Assembly (NCBI GenBank): GCA_021776115.1
Contig: JAJFGN010000032.1
Location: forward strand, 1-34,154
DNA length: 34,154 nt
Direction of reading: 5' to 3'
Source: Kiloniellaceae bacterium
Lineage (GTDB): Bacteria > Pseudomonadota > Alphaproteobacteria > Kiloniellales > J153
The position numbers and the translations under genes are program-made. Within the stretch, counting starts at the first letter, position 1. The number at the start of each line of letters is the position of its first letter. The notes below the pieces were generated by a model. It was not told the DNA's origin. It saw nothing but the letters and a program-made list of their open reading frames with translations, and did no database searches. Below are positions 22,837 to 32,005 of the stretch, piece by piece.

Positions 22837-25422
22837 TCAGGTGGCAGGGACGGCGCGCCCACGCCGGCCCCGTTGCAGGAACACGACCAGTCCGAGCAAG
22901 ACCAGCGCCGGAAGGAACATCAGCTCCTTGGGTGGGCGATCGGTAGCGACCACAATCCCACTGATCTCCCAGTCGAAGTCAAGGCCGGCACTCTCCGCCG
23001 CGCTGCCGAAAACGAGATTGTCGATCAAAATCTTGCCGTCTTCGCTGCGCAGCTCGATGCCGGCTCCGGCCAGGCGCTCCGCGGCACTTCCGCCGGCGCC
23101 GAGGGTGAGCATGACCACCTTGCGCACATAGTCGCCCTCGAGCGTCTCGCCTTCGCTCTGCAACCTGATGCGCGCGGCGGGCGGCATGGCATCGACCGTC
23201 TCGTAAATGGCCTCGGCACTCCTGATGGCCGTGGGCGGATAGACCATGTCCCACCAATATCCGGGCCGGAACAGGGTAAAGGCAACCAAGAGCAAAATCG
23301 CCGTCTCCCAGATCCGCGACTTGACCAGGAAGAAGCCCTGGGTCGCCGCCGCGAAAGTGAGCATGGCGATGACCGCGCTGGCGATCGTCAGGACGAGTTG
23401 CCACCATCGATCGACCCCGATCAAGAGAAGTTGGGTGTTGAAAATGAACATGAACGGCAGGATGGCGGTGCGGATGTCGTAGGCGAAGCCCTGCAAACCG
23501 GTCTTGATCGGATCGCTTTTCGCGATCGCCGCCGCGGCGAAGGCGGCCAAGCCGACGGGCGGCGTATCGTCGGCCAGAATGCCGAAATAGAACACGAACA
23601 TATGCACCGCGATGAGCGGGACGATCAATCCCGACTCGGCCCCCAGATTGACGATGACCGGCGCCATCAGGGTCGATACCACGATGTAGTTCGCGGTGGT
23701 CGGCAGGCCCATGCCCAGGACCAGGCTGATGATCGCGGTGAAGATCAGCATCAGCATGATGTTGCCGCCGGAGACGAACTCCACGAACTCGGTCATCACC
23801 AAGCCGATGCCGGTTAGGGTTACGGTGCCGACGACCACGCCGGCGGCGGCGGTGGCGACCCCGATGCCGATCATGTTGCGGCTGCCTGACACGAGTCCTT
23901 GGACCAGATCGTCGAAGCCCTGATGAACCGCGCCGGAGCGGTCCTGACCGCGAAACAGGGCGAGCAAGGGGCGCTGCGTGATCACGACGAAAACCATGAA
24001 CAACGCCGCCCAAAAGGCCGACAAGCCCGGCGACAGACGTTCGACCACCAGGCACCACATAAGCAGCACGACCGGGACCAGGTAGTACAAGCCGACCTTG
24101 ATGGTCGGACCGGCCAGCGGAAGCTCCTTGATCTCCGGCTTGGTGTCGAGCTCCGGATAGCCGGCCGCGAACTTAACCAGGGCGACATAAACGATGAGCA
24201 CCAGGGCGGTCGCGATCCAAGGGGTGGCGTCGCCGGAGACGGCCTTGATCCAGCCCAGGCCGTAATAAACCACGCCGCCGAGCACGACCATGCCCAGGAA
24301 CGTCGCCAGAAACGACGTGATGCTTTGTATGACCGTGCGTTGCACGCGGCGCGGCAGGCCCTCCATTTTCGCCTTCGAGGCCTCTAGGTGCACGATGTAG
24401 ACCAGGGCGATGTAGGAAATGATCGCCGGCAGGAAGGCGTGCTTGATCACCTCGATATAACTGATACCGACATATTCGACCATCAGGAAGGCCGCCGCAC
24501 CCATGATCGGCGGCGTGAGCTGCCCGTTGGTCGAGGAGGCGACCTCGACCGCGGCCGCCTTGCTGGCGGGGAAGCCAACCTGCTTCATGAGCGGAATCGT
24601 GAAGGTTCCGGTGGTCACCACGTTGGCGATCGACGAGCCGGACACCAGCCCCGTCATGGCCGAGGACACCACGGCGGCTTTGGCCGGACCGCCGCGCATG
24701 TGGCCGAGCAGGGCGAAGGCGACCCGGATGAAATAGTTGCCGGCGCCGGCGCGCTCGAGCAGCGAGCCGAAAAGGACGAACATGAAGACCATGCTGGTCG
24801 ATACCCCCAGCGCGACGCCGAAGACGCCCTCGGTCGCGAGCCAGTAGTGCGACATGCCCTTGGCCAGCGAAGCGCCCTGGTGGGCAATGACATCGGGCAT
24901 ATACGGCCCGGCGAAGGTGTAAATCAGGAACACGCCGGCCACGACCATGAGCGGCGGGCCGAGCGCGCGGCGCGTCGCTTCGAGCAGCAGTGCGAGACCG
25001 GCTACGCCGACCACCAAGTCAAAGGTTATCGGCGCGCCCGGCCGATCGGATAGCGACTCGTAAAACAGGAACAGATAGCTGGCGCAGAACGCGCCGACGA
25101 GGGCGAAGGCCCAATCTTGAATCGGGATCCGGTCGCGCGGCGAGCCCTTGAACGCCGGGAACGCGGTAAAGGACAAGAAGATTGCGAAGGCGAGATGAAT
25201 CGCGCGCGCCTCGGTATCGTTCAAAACCCCGAAATTGAATATGAACGGCAGAGGCGAGGCATACCAAAGCTGAAACAGGGCCCAGGCCAGCGGCACCGCG
25301 AACAGGACTTTCGCCGGAATGCCCTTAGGCGAGCGCGCGCCAGTATCGGCCTCGGCGATCATGTCCTCGGCCGAACTCACCTTGGCGGTTTGATCCAGCG
25401 CTTCGGTCTTTTCTTCGCTCAT
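22837..25422 (-). CDS. TRAP transporter fused permease (4TM/12TM, TAXI type)
   Basis: An 861-residue inner-membrane protein in which the small (DctQ-like) and large (DctM-like) permeases are fused. The N-terminal 60 residues are cytoplasmic, followed by spans with PFIFNFGVLNDTEARAIHLAF. The DctM part carries AAVVSSAMTGLVSGSSIANVV, SSTNGQLTPPIMGAAAFLMV, LGMGLPTTANYIVVSTLMAP and FYFGILADDTPPVGLAAFAAA, all typical of the TAXI subfamily. After the last core spans comes a soluble PDZ-like segment (about residues 720-825, DUF3394-like) with ERLAGAGIELR and FGSAAESAGLDFDWEI, and one more span at the end. I chose the ATG at 25422, with AGGGGA upstream; a TTG two codons earlier is less likely. It should serve the TAXI receptors encoded just upstream. 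Confidence 0.94.
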   Translation of the reverse strand: MSEEKTEALDQTAKVSSAEDMIAEADTGARSPKGIPAKVLFAVPLAWALFQLWYASPLPFIFNFGVLNDTEARAIHLAFAIFLSFTAFPAFKGSPRDRIPIQDWAFALVGAFCASYLFLFYESLSDRPGAPITFDLVVGVAGLALLLEATRRALGPPLMVVAGVFLIYTFAGPYMPDVIAHQGASLAKGMSHYWLATEGVFGVALGVSTSMVFMFVLFGSLLERAGAGNYFIRVAFALLGHMRGGPAKAAVVSSAMTGLVSGSSIANVVTTGTFTIPLMKQVGFPASKAAAVEVASSTNGQLTPPIMGAAAFLMVEYVGISYIEVIKHAFLPAIISYIALVYIVHLEASKAKMEGLPRRVQRTVIQSITSFLATFLGMVVLGGVVYYGLGWIKAVSGDATPWIATALVLIVYVALVKFAAGYPELDTKPEIKELPLAGPTIKVGLYYLVPVVLLMWCLVVERLSPGLSAFWAALFMVFVVITQRPLLALFRGQDRSGAVHQGFDDLVQGLVSGSRNMIGIGVATAAAGVVVGTVTLTGIGLVMTEFVEFVSGGNIMLMLIFTAIISLVLGMGLPTTANYIVVSTLMAPVIVNLGAESGLIVPLIAVHMFVFYFGILADDTPPVGLAAFAAAAIAKSDPIKTGLQGFAYDIRTAILPFMFIFNTQLLLIGVDRWWQLVLTIASAVIAMLTFAAATQGFFLVKSRIWETAILLLVAFTLFRPGYWWDMVYPPTAIRSAEAIYETVDAMPPAARIRLQSEGETLEGDYVRKVVMLTLGAGGSAAERLAGAGIELRSEDGKILIDNLVFGSAAESAGLDFDWEISGIVVATDRPPKELMFLPALVLLGLVVFLQRGRRGRAVPAT

Positions 25423-25484
25423 GTCCAATTTCCCCTCACTCGCCCTCTTGCGAGCCCATCCCGGGCCCCTTATCGACGGGGCTC

Positions 25485-26453
25485 CTAGAGCAAACCCTTC
25501 TCGCGGAAGTAGCGTTCCGCCCCCTCGTGGAGCGGTGCCGACAAGCCGTCGCGCGCCATGTCCTTCGCGTCCAGCAGTCCGAAGGCCGGATGCATGCGGC
25601 GCAAATCGCCGAGGTTGTCGAACACCGCTTTCATGACCGCGTAGATAAGCTCGGCGTCCACGTCCGCCGAGCTTACCACCGTCGCCTTGACGCCAAAGGT
25701 GGTCACGTTGTCCGGATTGCCCGCGTACATCCCGCCCGGGACCGTCGTGTAGGCGTAGTATGGATTCTCCGCCACCAGCTTATCGATGGTCTCGCCCGCG
25801 ACCTCGACCAGGACGGCGTCGCACAACCCTGCGGCTTGGCCGACCGAGGCGTTCGGATGCCCCACGGTATAGATCATCGCTTGGATCCGGTTGTGGCACA
25901 GCGCCAAGGACTGCTGCGACGCCGGCAATTCCTCGGCTAGGACGAAGTCCTTCTTGGTCCATCCTTTAGCGGCCATGACCACTTCCATCGTGGCCCGTTG
26001 CCCGGAACCCGGGTTGCCTATATTGACCCTCTTGCCCTTGAGATCGTCGAGGCGGCGGATCGCGGCGTCGCGCCGCGCGACCACCGTGAAGGGTTCTCCG
26101 TGCAGCGAGAACAGAGCCCGTAGGTTGTCGAACCCGGTATCGACGAACTCGACCGGGCCGGTCCCGGTAACGGCATGATATTGCCAGTCGGATTGTGCCA
26201 GCCCGATCTCAATCGCGCCGCCGACCACATTGTTGAGGTTCGAAAGGGACCCCGCCGTCGGCAAAGCCTTGCACGTCAAACCTTCGACGTTGCGCTCGAT
26301 CAGCCGGCAAATCGCCCGGCCCGCCGGGTAGTAAACGCCCGAGGTGCTGCCGGTCCCGATTAGGATTTCCTCGGCCCGGACCGCCTTGGAAAACGATGCG
26401 AAGATCGCGACCGCCAGGAGCAGGAGGAACGCGCATTGACCGCCCCGTTTCAT
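25485..26453 (-). CDS. TAXI family TRAP solute-binding protein, copy 1
   Basis: A 322-residue periplasmic receptor with a signal peptide of about 28 residues ending AVRAEE. Family motifs: [78 protein letters not shown] and the end [29 protein letters not shown] receptors usually bind carboxylates such as glutamate or 2-oxoglutarate; the ligand here is unknown. It lies 62 bp before the permease gene and is closely similar to copy 2. I chose the ATG at 26453, preceded by GGGGGTGG, because it gives a proper signal peptide. Confidence 0.93.
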   Translation of the reverse strand: MKRGGQCAFLLLLAVAIFASFSKAVRAEEILIGTGSTSGVYYPAGRAICRLIERNVEGLTCKALPTAGSLSNLNNVVGGAIEIGLAQSDWQYHAVTGTGPVEFVDTGFDNLRALFSLHGEPFTVVARRDAAIRRLDDLKGKRVNIGNPGSGQRATMEVVMAAKGWTKKDFVLAEELPASQQSLALCHNRIQAMIYTVGHPNASVGQAAGLCDAVLVEVAGETIDKLVAENPYYAYTTVPGGMYAGNPDNVTTFGVKATVVSSADVDAELIYAVMKAVFDNLGDLRRMHPAFGLLDAKDMARDGLSAPLHEGAERYFREKGLL

Positions 26454-26581
26454 GACCACCCCCGAGTTCTGCGCCCGAGCCTCCGGCTTTGAGCCCTCCC
26501 GAATCGGGGCGCGGCCCAAACGGCGCCCGCATGGCAAGATAGGCGGGGAGCGGCCCCAAGGCCGCGCCCCGCCGTGCCGCC

Positions 26582-27571
26582 TTACATCAGGCCGGCTTCC
26601 TTATAGTACTTAACCGCACCCGGATGCAGAGGCGCGGACAGGCCATCCTTGATCATCTCTTCTTTTTTCAACACCCCGAAGGCCGGGTGCAGTTTCTTGA
26701 AGCTGTCGAAGTTCTCGAACACCGACTTGACGACCCAGTAGACCGTGTCGTCGGGGGCGTTGGTCGAAGATACGAATGTCGCCCCGACACCGAAGGTCTT
26801 CACATCGGAATCGCTTCCGCGATACATCCCGCCCGGGATTGTCGCCGTGCGGTAGTAGTCGTTATCCGCGACCAGCTTGTCGACTTCCGGACCGCTGACC
26901 TCGACGATCACGCTGTCGCAGGTAGTCGTGGCCTCCTTGATCGAGCCGCTGGGGTGGCCGACCGTGAACACCATGGCGTCGATCTTGTTGTCGCACAGCG
27001 CCGCCGACTGTTCCGCCGACTTGAGCTCGGAGGCGAGCGCGAAGTCGCTCTTGCTCCAGCCCAGGGCACCCATCACGACTTCCATGGTGCCGCGCTGACC
27101 GGAACCCGGATTGCCGATGTTGACCCGCTTGCCCTTGAGGTCCTGGAAGGTCTTGATTCCGGCGTCCGCCCGGGCGACCACGGTGAAGGGCTCCGGATGA
27201 ACCGAGAACACAGCGCGCAGACCCTTGAAGGGGCCGGCGTCCTTGAATTTGCTGGTGCCGTTATAGGCGTGATACTGCCAATCGGACTGAGCGACGCCCA
27301 TGTCGAGCTCGCCGGCGCGGATCGTGTTCAGATTGTAGACCGAGCCGCCCGTGCTCTCGACCGAGCAACGCACACCGTGTTTCTTGCGGCCTTTATTGAC
27401 CAGGCGGCAAATCGCGCCGCCGGTCGGATAATAGACGCCGGTGACGCCGCCCGTGCCGATCGTGATGAACTTTTGCTCTGCTGCGCGCGCACCGTCCTCG
27501 GCGGCGCCCATGACCATGACCGCCGTCGCCGCGATGCTTGCGGCAAACAGGGTCGACGCGATTTTCCTCAT
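26582..27571 (-). CDS. TAXI family TRAP solute-binding protein, copy 2
   Basis: A 329-residue periplasmic receptor with a clear signal peptide (residues 1-30, ending ARAAEQ). It shares with copy 1 [77 protein letters not shown] and [16 protein letters not shown]. It differs by a Lys/Arg-rich [10 protein letters not shown] segment near residues 63-72. AGGAGAGGTCC lies before the ATG. A 393-bp leader separates it from copy 3, so it may head a sub-transcript with copy 1, the permease and the stress protein. Confidence 0.94.
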   Translation of the reverse strand: MRKIASTLFAASIAATAVMVMGAAEDGARAAEQKFITIGTGGVTGVYYPTGGAICRLVNKGRKKHGVRCSVESTGGSVYNLNTIRAGELDMGVAQSDWQYHAYNGTSKFKDAGPFKGLRAVFSVHPEPFTVVARADAGIKTFQDLKGKRVNIGNPGSGQRGTMEVVMGALGWSKSDFALASELKSAEQSAALCDNKIDAMVFTVGHPSGSIKEATTTCDSVIVEVSGPEVDKLVADNDYYRTATIPGGMYRGSDSDVKTFGVGATFVSSTNAPDDTVYWVVKSVFENFDSFKKLHPAFGVLKKEEMIKDGLSAPLHPGAVKYYKEAGLM

Positions 27572-27964
27572 GGACCTCTCCTTTTTCTCGTTTCCTTGGT
27601 CTCAGGCGGGAATCCCTTGGGCCCGCCTTGTGAAGGCGGCACCGCGGCACGAATTGCGTTACCCGGCATGGAGTCTCCGCGTACCCTCAAGCCAAAGCGC
27701 CACGGGAACCGTGCGTGATTGAACCAGCCAAACCTCCCAAACTTCCGCGGATGCCTTTGGCACCTTCTTCGTGCTTACAACCGTAGTGAACACTTTTCCG
27801 GCAGGAAAGAAAAGGTCGATCCACGAAACCCAATAAAGAAACGATTCGCCTCTGAAGGGCGCCGTGCGCAAGGGTCGAAAAACAAGCGCTGACTATTCTA
27901 AAACCCGGTATACATTAAAGAGTTATATTGAACCTTCTATCAAACCTCAGTCGAACAATACTCG
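27572..27964 (-). other. Intergenic leader between TAXI copies 2 and 3
   Basis: No gene is supported in this 393-bp gap. A hairpin (CCGCCTT at 27623-27629 and AAGGCGG at 27633-27639, loop of three) lies about 52 bp before the copy 2 start in the likely mRNA leader. The far end (about 27885-27955) is AT-rich. On the minus strand it reads TTGATA, 18 bases, then TTTAAT, a weak promoter candidate. The region probably carries a separate promoter for copy 2 and the genes below it. Confidence 0.4.
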
Positions 27965-28945
27965 CTATCTGCCGGCATTACCGAAGTAGCGCGCAGCTCC
28001 TTTGTGCGTCTCTAACACAAACCCGACTCCAATCATTTCTTCACGCGTCAGGTGGCCGAGTACTGGATGCTGACCTTTCAAGGCGGCAAGGTTGGAGAAA
28101 ACAGCGTCGGTCAAGGCGAATACCGTGTCCTCCGAAACCTTCGCCATCGTCACAAGAGTCGCGCGCACGCCATAGCTGCGCACAGCCTGGTCCTGACCAC
28201 GATAGATTCCAGGAGGGACGCGCGCCGGCGCATAGAATGGCCATTCACGGCTGATTCGATCGATTACCCGTGCCGGCACCTCAAGCAAGCGTGCAGAGCA
28301 CAAGGCGGTCGCCGCCGCCACAATTCCATCTGGGTGATTGACCGGTAAAATGAAAGCGTCGATGCGGCCCTCGCACAAAGCGGCAGCCAGGTCGGCTGGC
28401 GGCAATTCCAAGATCTCGCCCAAATCCGCGCGCGACCAAGCTAGGGCGGCGACAAAAGCCTCAGCGGCCGCGCGCGTGCCGGAACCAGAAGGACCCAGAT
28501 TGACCCGCCGCCCCTTCAGATCGTCCAGGGCTGTTATGCCGGCGCTGGGGTTGGCTACGATTGTGATCGCATGGGCCTGGAGCGAGAAAACCGCACGCAG
28601 GTTATCAGCCTTGTCCAACTCTCCCACTTGTCCGCCATGCGACGCCAAATACTGCCAGTCCGATTGGACCAGGGCGAAGTCTATCTCGCCGCGCGTCAGG
28701 CGCAGAAGATTGTCCTGCGAGCCAGCCGTCGCCTCGACCAAACAGCGCGGACCTTGGCCACCCCGGGCCTGATTGAAGACGCTGCAGATTGCGCCTCCAA
28801 CCGGAAAATAGGTGCCGGCGGCGGGGCCGGTCCCGATCACGATAGGACGCTCTTGGGCGTGCGCTGACGCGGCGAGGCTCAACAAGAGAGCCGCAAGGGC
28901 TCCTCGAAGTAAAACCGGCAGGGATGGGCCGTTATGACCAGCCAT
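27965..28945 (-). CDS. TAXI family TRAP solute-binding protein, copy 3 (divergent)
   Basis: A 326-residue periplasmic receptor with a signal peptide (ALAALLLSLAASAHAQE). It retains IGTGPAAGTYFPVGGAICSVFN, FALVQSDWQYLASH, DDLKGRRVNLGPSGSGTRAAAE and VPPGIYRGQDQAVRSYGVRAT, but is clearly more diverged than copies 1 and 2. It uses GPSGSGTRA where they use GNPGSGQR(A/G) in the ligand pocket, which suggests a different ligand. Its ATG at 28945 lies inside the end of the BKACE gene (14-bp overlap), tying the receptor to the aminotransferase-BKACE pair. No permease of its own is adjacent. Confidence 0.92.
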   Translation of the reverse strand: MAGHNGPSLPVLLRGALAALLLSLAASAHAQERPIVIGTGPAAGTYFPVGGAICSVFNQARGGQGPRCLVEATAGSQDNLLRLTRGEIDFALVQSDWQYLASHGGQVGELDKADNLRAVFSLQAHAITIVANPSAGITALDDLKGRRVNLGPSGSGTRAAAEAFVAALAWSRADLGEILELPPADLAAALCEGRIDAFILPVNHPDGIVAAATALCSARLLEVPARVIDRISREWPFYAPARVPPGIYRGQDQAVRSYGVRATLVTMAKVSEDTVFALTDAVFSNLAALKGQHPVLGHLTREEMIGVGFVLETHKGAARYFGNAGR

Positions 28946-29798
28946 ATTCTTCCAACATCTTGCGCGCGGCCCCGGGGCCGGCGACCGGACGGCCAAGGCC
29001 CGCGGCATTGGCCGCGGCGGCGGCAACCAGTGCGGCGTTATCCGGCGCCGGCGAGCCATCCGCCAGAAACAGGTTATTCTCGAAGCCGATGCGGACGTGA
29101 CCGCCGAGAGCGGTGGCCGCCGCGGCACAAGCCGCTTCGCGCGCGCCAAAGGCGCAGACGGCCCAAGGGTGCGCCAAGGAATTCGCGCTTAAGAACGGCA
29201 ACAAGTCGCCAGGCTCGGAGACCTGGCCAGGGGTATAGCGACCCAGAACGAAGAGCACGAAGTGGCGCCCGGGCGGCACGACGCCCCGCGCGATAAGGTC
29301 GTCAAGGCGGTGAAGGTCGTCGGCTGAATATACGATAAACTGCGGTTGCACCGCCTCGTTCCGCATCCAAGCAAAGAAAGCGGCGGCGGCGGCTTCGTGC
29401 GCGGCGTCGGGTACGATCTCGCGCACGGCGAGGCTAACCGCCTCAGGGCGAAGTTCCCGTACCATCGCCATCTGTTGCGGCGGCTGGTAGATACCGACCG
29501 CTTCCGAGGTCACTTGGATTACAATACCTTGGCCCGCCACCCGGCGCACCGCCGCAATGGCGTCGCGGTAAGCTTCGGCATCCAGCGTATGCCCACCGTC
29601 GCGATCTCGCACGTGCAAGTGAATCATGGCGGCGCCGGCCTCGGCGCAGGCGGCAGCACAAGCCGCGATCTCGTCCGGCGTCATGGGCAGGGCCGGGTGA
29701 TCCGCCTTGGTCTTGCGCGCCCCGTTAGGCGCCACAGTCAAGATCAAGGGCGCCCAGGGGGCTGGCTCCGCCACCATCGTGCTAGCGGAGTCGCTCAT
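28932..29798 (-). CDS. BKACE family enzyme (DUF849; beta-keto acid cleavage)
   Basis: A 288-residue cytoplasmic TIM-barrel enzyme of the family typified by 3-keto-5-aminohexanoate cleavage enzyme. Members use acetyl-CoA to convert a beta-keto acid to acetoacetate and a shorter acyl-CoA. Seen: TVAPNGARKTKADHPALPMT (21-40), the zinc-ligand pair H60 and H62 in IHLHVRD, and the third ligand region GFENNLFLADGS with E240. The family usually has Glu-Asp-Asn there; this protein has Glu-Asn-Asn. The APNGA start, in place of the more common VTGA, also suggests a subfamily with its own substrate. I chose the ATG at 29798, which overlaps the aminotransferase stop as ATGA; the 59 residues upstream are an Arg-rich shadow. 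Confidence 0.92.
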   Translation of the reverse strand: MSDSASTMVAEPAPWAPLILTVAPNGARKTKADHPALPMTPDEIAACAAACAEAGAAMIHLHVRDRDGGHTLDAEAYRDAIAAVRRVAGQGIVIQVTSEAVGIYQPPQQMAMVRELRPEAVSLAVREIVPDAAHEAAAAAFFAWMRNEAVQPQFIVYSADDLHRLDDLIARGVVPPGRHFVLFVLGRYTPGQVSEPGDLLPFLSANSLAHPWAVCAFGAREAACAAAATALGGHVRIGFENNLFLADGSPAPDNAALVAAAAANAAGLGRPVAGPGAARKMLEEYGWS

Positions 29799-31159
29799 GC
29801 CGGGGCCAATGCGCTCGCCCGGTATTCGTCCGGCAATTCCGCGATAGCCGCGTCGACGGCCTGCCCTAATCCCTCCGCGATACGGTCCACATGCTCGTCC
29901 TGCACGATAAAGGGCGGCGCCAGCAGCACATGATCGCCACGCGCGCCATCCAAGGTCCCGCCGTTGGGATAGCACATGAGACCGCGCGACATGGCTTGGG
30001 ATTTAATTCGGGCGTGCAGGCGCGCCGCCGGAGCGAAGGGCTCGAGCGACCCGCGCTCAGCCACCAGCTCGACGCCAATAAACAGACCGCGCCCACGAAT
30101 GTCGGCAACATGCGGATGATCGGCAAAACGCTCCGCCAAGAGCCCGCGCAGGCGGGCGCCTTGACCGCGCACATTTTCAAGCAGCCCTTCTCGCTCGATG
30201 ACCTGCTGCACCGCCAAGGCGGCAGCGCAGGACGTGGGGTGCCCGATATAGGTGAAACCATGTTGGAAAAACCCGGTCCCCGCGGATACCGCATCGTATA
30301 TCTTACCCGACACAAGGCACGCCCCGATGGCTTGATAGCCGGCGCCTAATCCTTTGGCGCAGGTCAAGAGGTCCGGGGCGATACCATCTTGCTCGCAGGC
30401 ATAAAGAGTGCCGGTGCGGCCCATCCCGCACATGACCTCGTCAAGGATCAGCAGCACGCCATACTTGTCGCAAATCTCGCGGATCCGCTTGAAATAGCCC
30501 GGAACCGGCGCGACGGCGCCGGCGGTCGCACCCACGACCGTCTCGGCGATAAAACCAATCACGGTATCGGGCCCCTGGCTTAGAATCTCCGTCTCCAATT
30601 CGTCGGCGACGCGCTGGCCATAGTCTTCCTCGCTCTCTTGCGACGGTTTCTCGCGGAAAGCGAAACAGGGAGGAATGTGGCTGACGTCGATCAGGAGCGG
30701 CTGAAACATGTCGCGCCGCGCCCTGTTGCCGCCTGCGGCGAGCGCACCCAGGGTATTGCCATGATAGCTCTGCCAGCGGGCGATGAATTTGTGGCGTTGC
30801 GGTTGACCGATCTCCACGAAGTATTGACGCGCCAACTTCATCGCGGATTCGTTCGCTTCGGATCCGCCGGAGACAAAATAGACCCGCTCAAGACCACTAG
30901 GCGCGTGCTCGATCAGGTGCTCGGCCAAGGCTTCCGAAGGCGCATTGGTAAAGAACGAGGTGTGCGCGTAGGGCAGCTTATCGAGCTGGTCTTTGATCGC
31001 CTGGATGACCGAAGGGTGACTGTGACCCAGACAAGAGACCGCTGCCCCGCCCGAGGCATCGAGGTATCGCTTCCCTTCACTATCCACAACGTAGACGCCA
31101 TCGCCACGCACCGCGAGGGGGTAGGTGTGATGGGTGTGCCGATGGAACACGTGCGGCAT
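29795..31159 (-). CDS. Class III aminotransferase
   Basis: A 454-residue PLP-dependent aminotransferase. Visible: SGGSEANESAMKLARQY (cofactor phosphate loop, 97-113), ILDEVMCGMGRTG with D240 binding the pyridine nitrogen, and CAKGLGAGYQ with the Schiff-base lysine K269. The N-terminal YVVDSEGKRYLDASGGAAV and GHSHPSVIQAI are typical. The family moves amino groups from omega- or beta-amino acids or diamines to pyruvate or 2-oxoglutarate. The coupling to BKACE suggests that the product is a beta-keto acid. I chose the ATG at 31159, with AGGAGG about 8 bases before it. It is the first gene of the run and is divergent from apt. Confidence 0.93.
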   Translation of the reverse strand: MPHVFHRHTHHTYPLAVRGDGVYVVDSEGKRYLDASGGAAVSCLGHSHPSVIQAIKDQLDKLPYAHTSFFTNAPSEALAEHLIEHAPSGLERVYFVSGGSEANESAMKLARQYFVEIGQPQRHKFIARWQSYHGNTLGALAAGGNRARRDMFQPLLIDVSHIPPCFAFREKPSQESEEDYGQRVADELETEILSQGPDTVIGFIAETVVGATAGAVAPVPGYFKRIREICDKYGVLLILDEVMCGMGRTGTLYACEQDGIAPDLLTCAKGLGAGYQAIGACLVSGKIYDAVSAGTGFFQHGFTYIGHPTSCAAALAVQQVIEREGLLENVRGQGARLRGLLAERFADHPHVADIRGRGLFIGVELVAERGSLEPFAPAARLHARIKSQAMSRGLMCYPNGGTLDGARGDHVLLAPPFIVQDEHVDRIAEGLGQAVDAAIAELPDEYRASALAPA

Positions 31160-31437
31160 GGCTGTAACCTCCTGGCATATGCCTGGCCGTCGGCGGAATC
31201 GGCCCAACTTATGGGGCAGCGGCTGATTTATGCATATCCGGTAACATCCGCCGAAAACCGGGGTCGCCGTGTCCATCTAGGTAAACCGGATCGACCCCCG
31301 CCTTGCAAGAGGGCATCGCAGGCCGAGCTAAATCCGAAAAACCGGGCGAATGCGCGTTGTCGGGCACCGGACTGCTTTGTAGTATCCGGCCGGCCAAGAG
31401 AATGCCGAATCGATACCCGGCGGGAGACGACCTGACT
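31160..31437. other. Divergent intergenic region between the aminotransferase gene and apt
   Basis: This 278-bp region separates the divergent aminotransferase and apt genes and should hold both promoters. On the right side the only recognisable signal is the putative apt promoter described separately. I see no clear -35/-10 pair for the aminotransferase run and no strong inverted repeat that would mark a regulator site. Confidence 0.4.
31357..31385 (+). promoter_or_regulatory. Possible promoter of apt
   Basis: TTGTCG at 31357-31362 and TAGTAT at 31380-31385 are separated by exactly 17 bases, and the -10 ends 52 bp before the apt ATG. Each box matches the sigma-70 consensus at four of six bases, with ideal spacing. 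Confidence 0.35.
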
Positions 31438-31953
31438 ATGGACTTGAGGAACCACATTCGCACGGTGCCTGATTTTCCCAAGCCGGGAATCTTATTTTAC
31501 GACATCTCGACCCTGCTGATGCATGGGGCCGCCTGGCAGGAGACAATGACGCAGCTTGCGGCAGCCGTGACGCCGCATCGCCCCAACATCCTGGCTGGTA
31601 TAGAATCTCGCGGCTTCCTGGTCGCGGCGCCCTTGGCGCTGAAGCTGGGGCTCGGCTTCATCATGGTGCGCAAGAAGGGCAAGCTGCCCGGCGCCACCGT
31701 GCCTTTTACCTATGACCTGGAATACGGCACCGACACGATAGAAATCCAGGGCGACGCGGTGCAGCCTGGGCAGAGGGTGGTTATCCTCGACGACCTCCTT
31801 GCGACCGGCGGCACGATGGGTGCAGCGGTCAAATTGCTGCGTCACTGCGGCGCCGACGTGACCGGCGCCGCCTGCCTGATCGAGCTGGCCTTTCTCAAGG
31901 GCCGGGAAAAGCTCGATATTCCGGTCTCGACCCTGGTCAGTTACAGCGAATAA
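31438..31953 (+). CDS. apt: Adenine phosphoribosyltransferase
   Basis: This 171-residue cytoplasmic purine-salvage enzyme makes AMP from adenine and PRPP. Seen: the N-terminal [20 protein letters not shown] (APRTs have this just before the hood), [30 protein letters not shown] and the PRPP-binding loop [13 protein letters not shown] (about 116-128). The length is typical. I chose the ATG at 31438 because the family N-terminus begins there and GGGAG precedes it; the frame is open further up but codes for an unlikely extension. It stands alone, divergent from the aminotransferase gene. Confidence 0.96.
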   Translation: MDLRNHIRTVPDFPKPGILFYDISTLLMHGAAWQETMTQLAAAVTPHRPNILAGIESRGFLVAAPLALKLGLGFIMVRKKGKLPGATVPFTYDLEYGTDTIEIQGDAVQPGQRVVILDDLLATGGTMGAAVKLLRHCGADVTGAACLIELAFLKGREKLDIPVSTLVSYSE

Positions 31954-32005
31954 CCCTGGGGCGGCACACCGGGGCACCGGGTCGAGTTACCTCACAATCG
32001 TTGAT

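Noticed and set aside
24388-25053. 221-codon plus-strand frame opposite the TRAP permease
   Set aside because: Highly charged low-complexity product, fully antisense to conserved membrane segments; a shadow.
26624-27718. 364-codon open frame on the plus strand opposite TAXI copy 2
   Set aside because: It lies antisense to a well-supported receptor gene; its His/Arg/Asp-rich composition is that of a GC-rich reverse shadow.
30638-31435. 265-codon plus-strand frame opposite the aminotransferase
   Set aside because: Antisense to active-site regions of the aminotransferase, with no family features.
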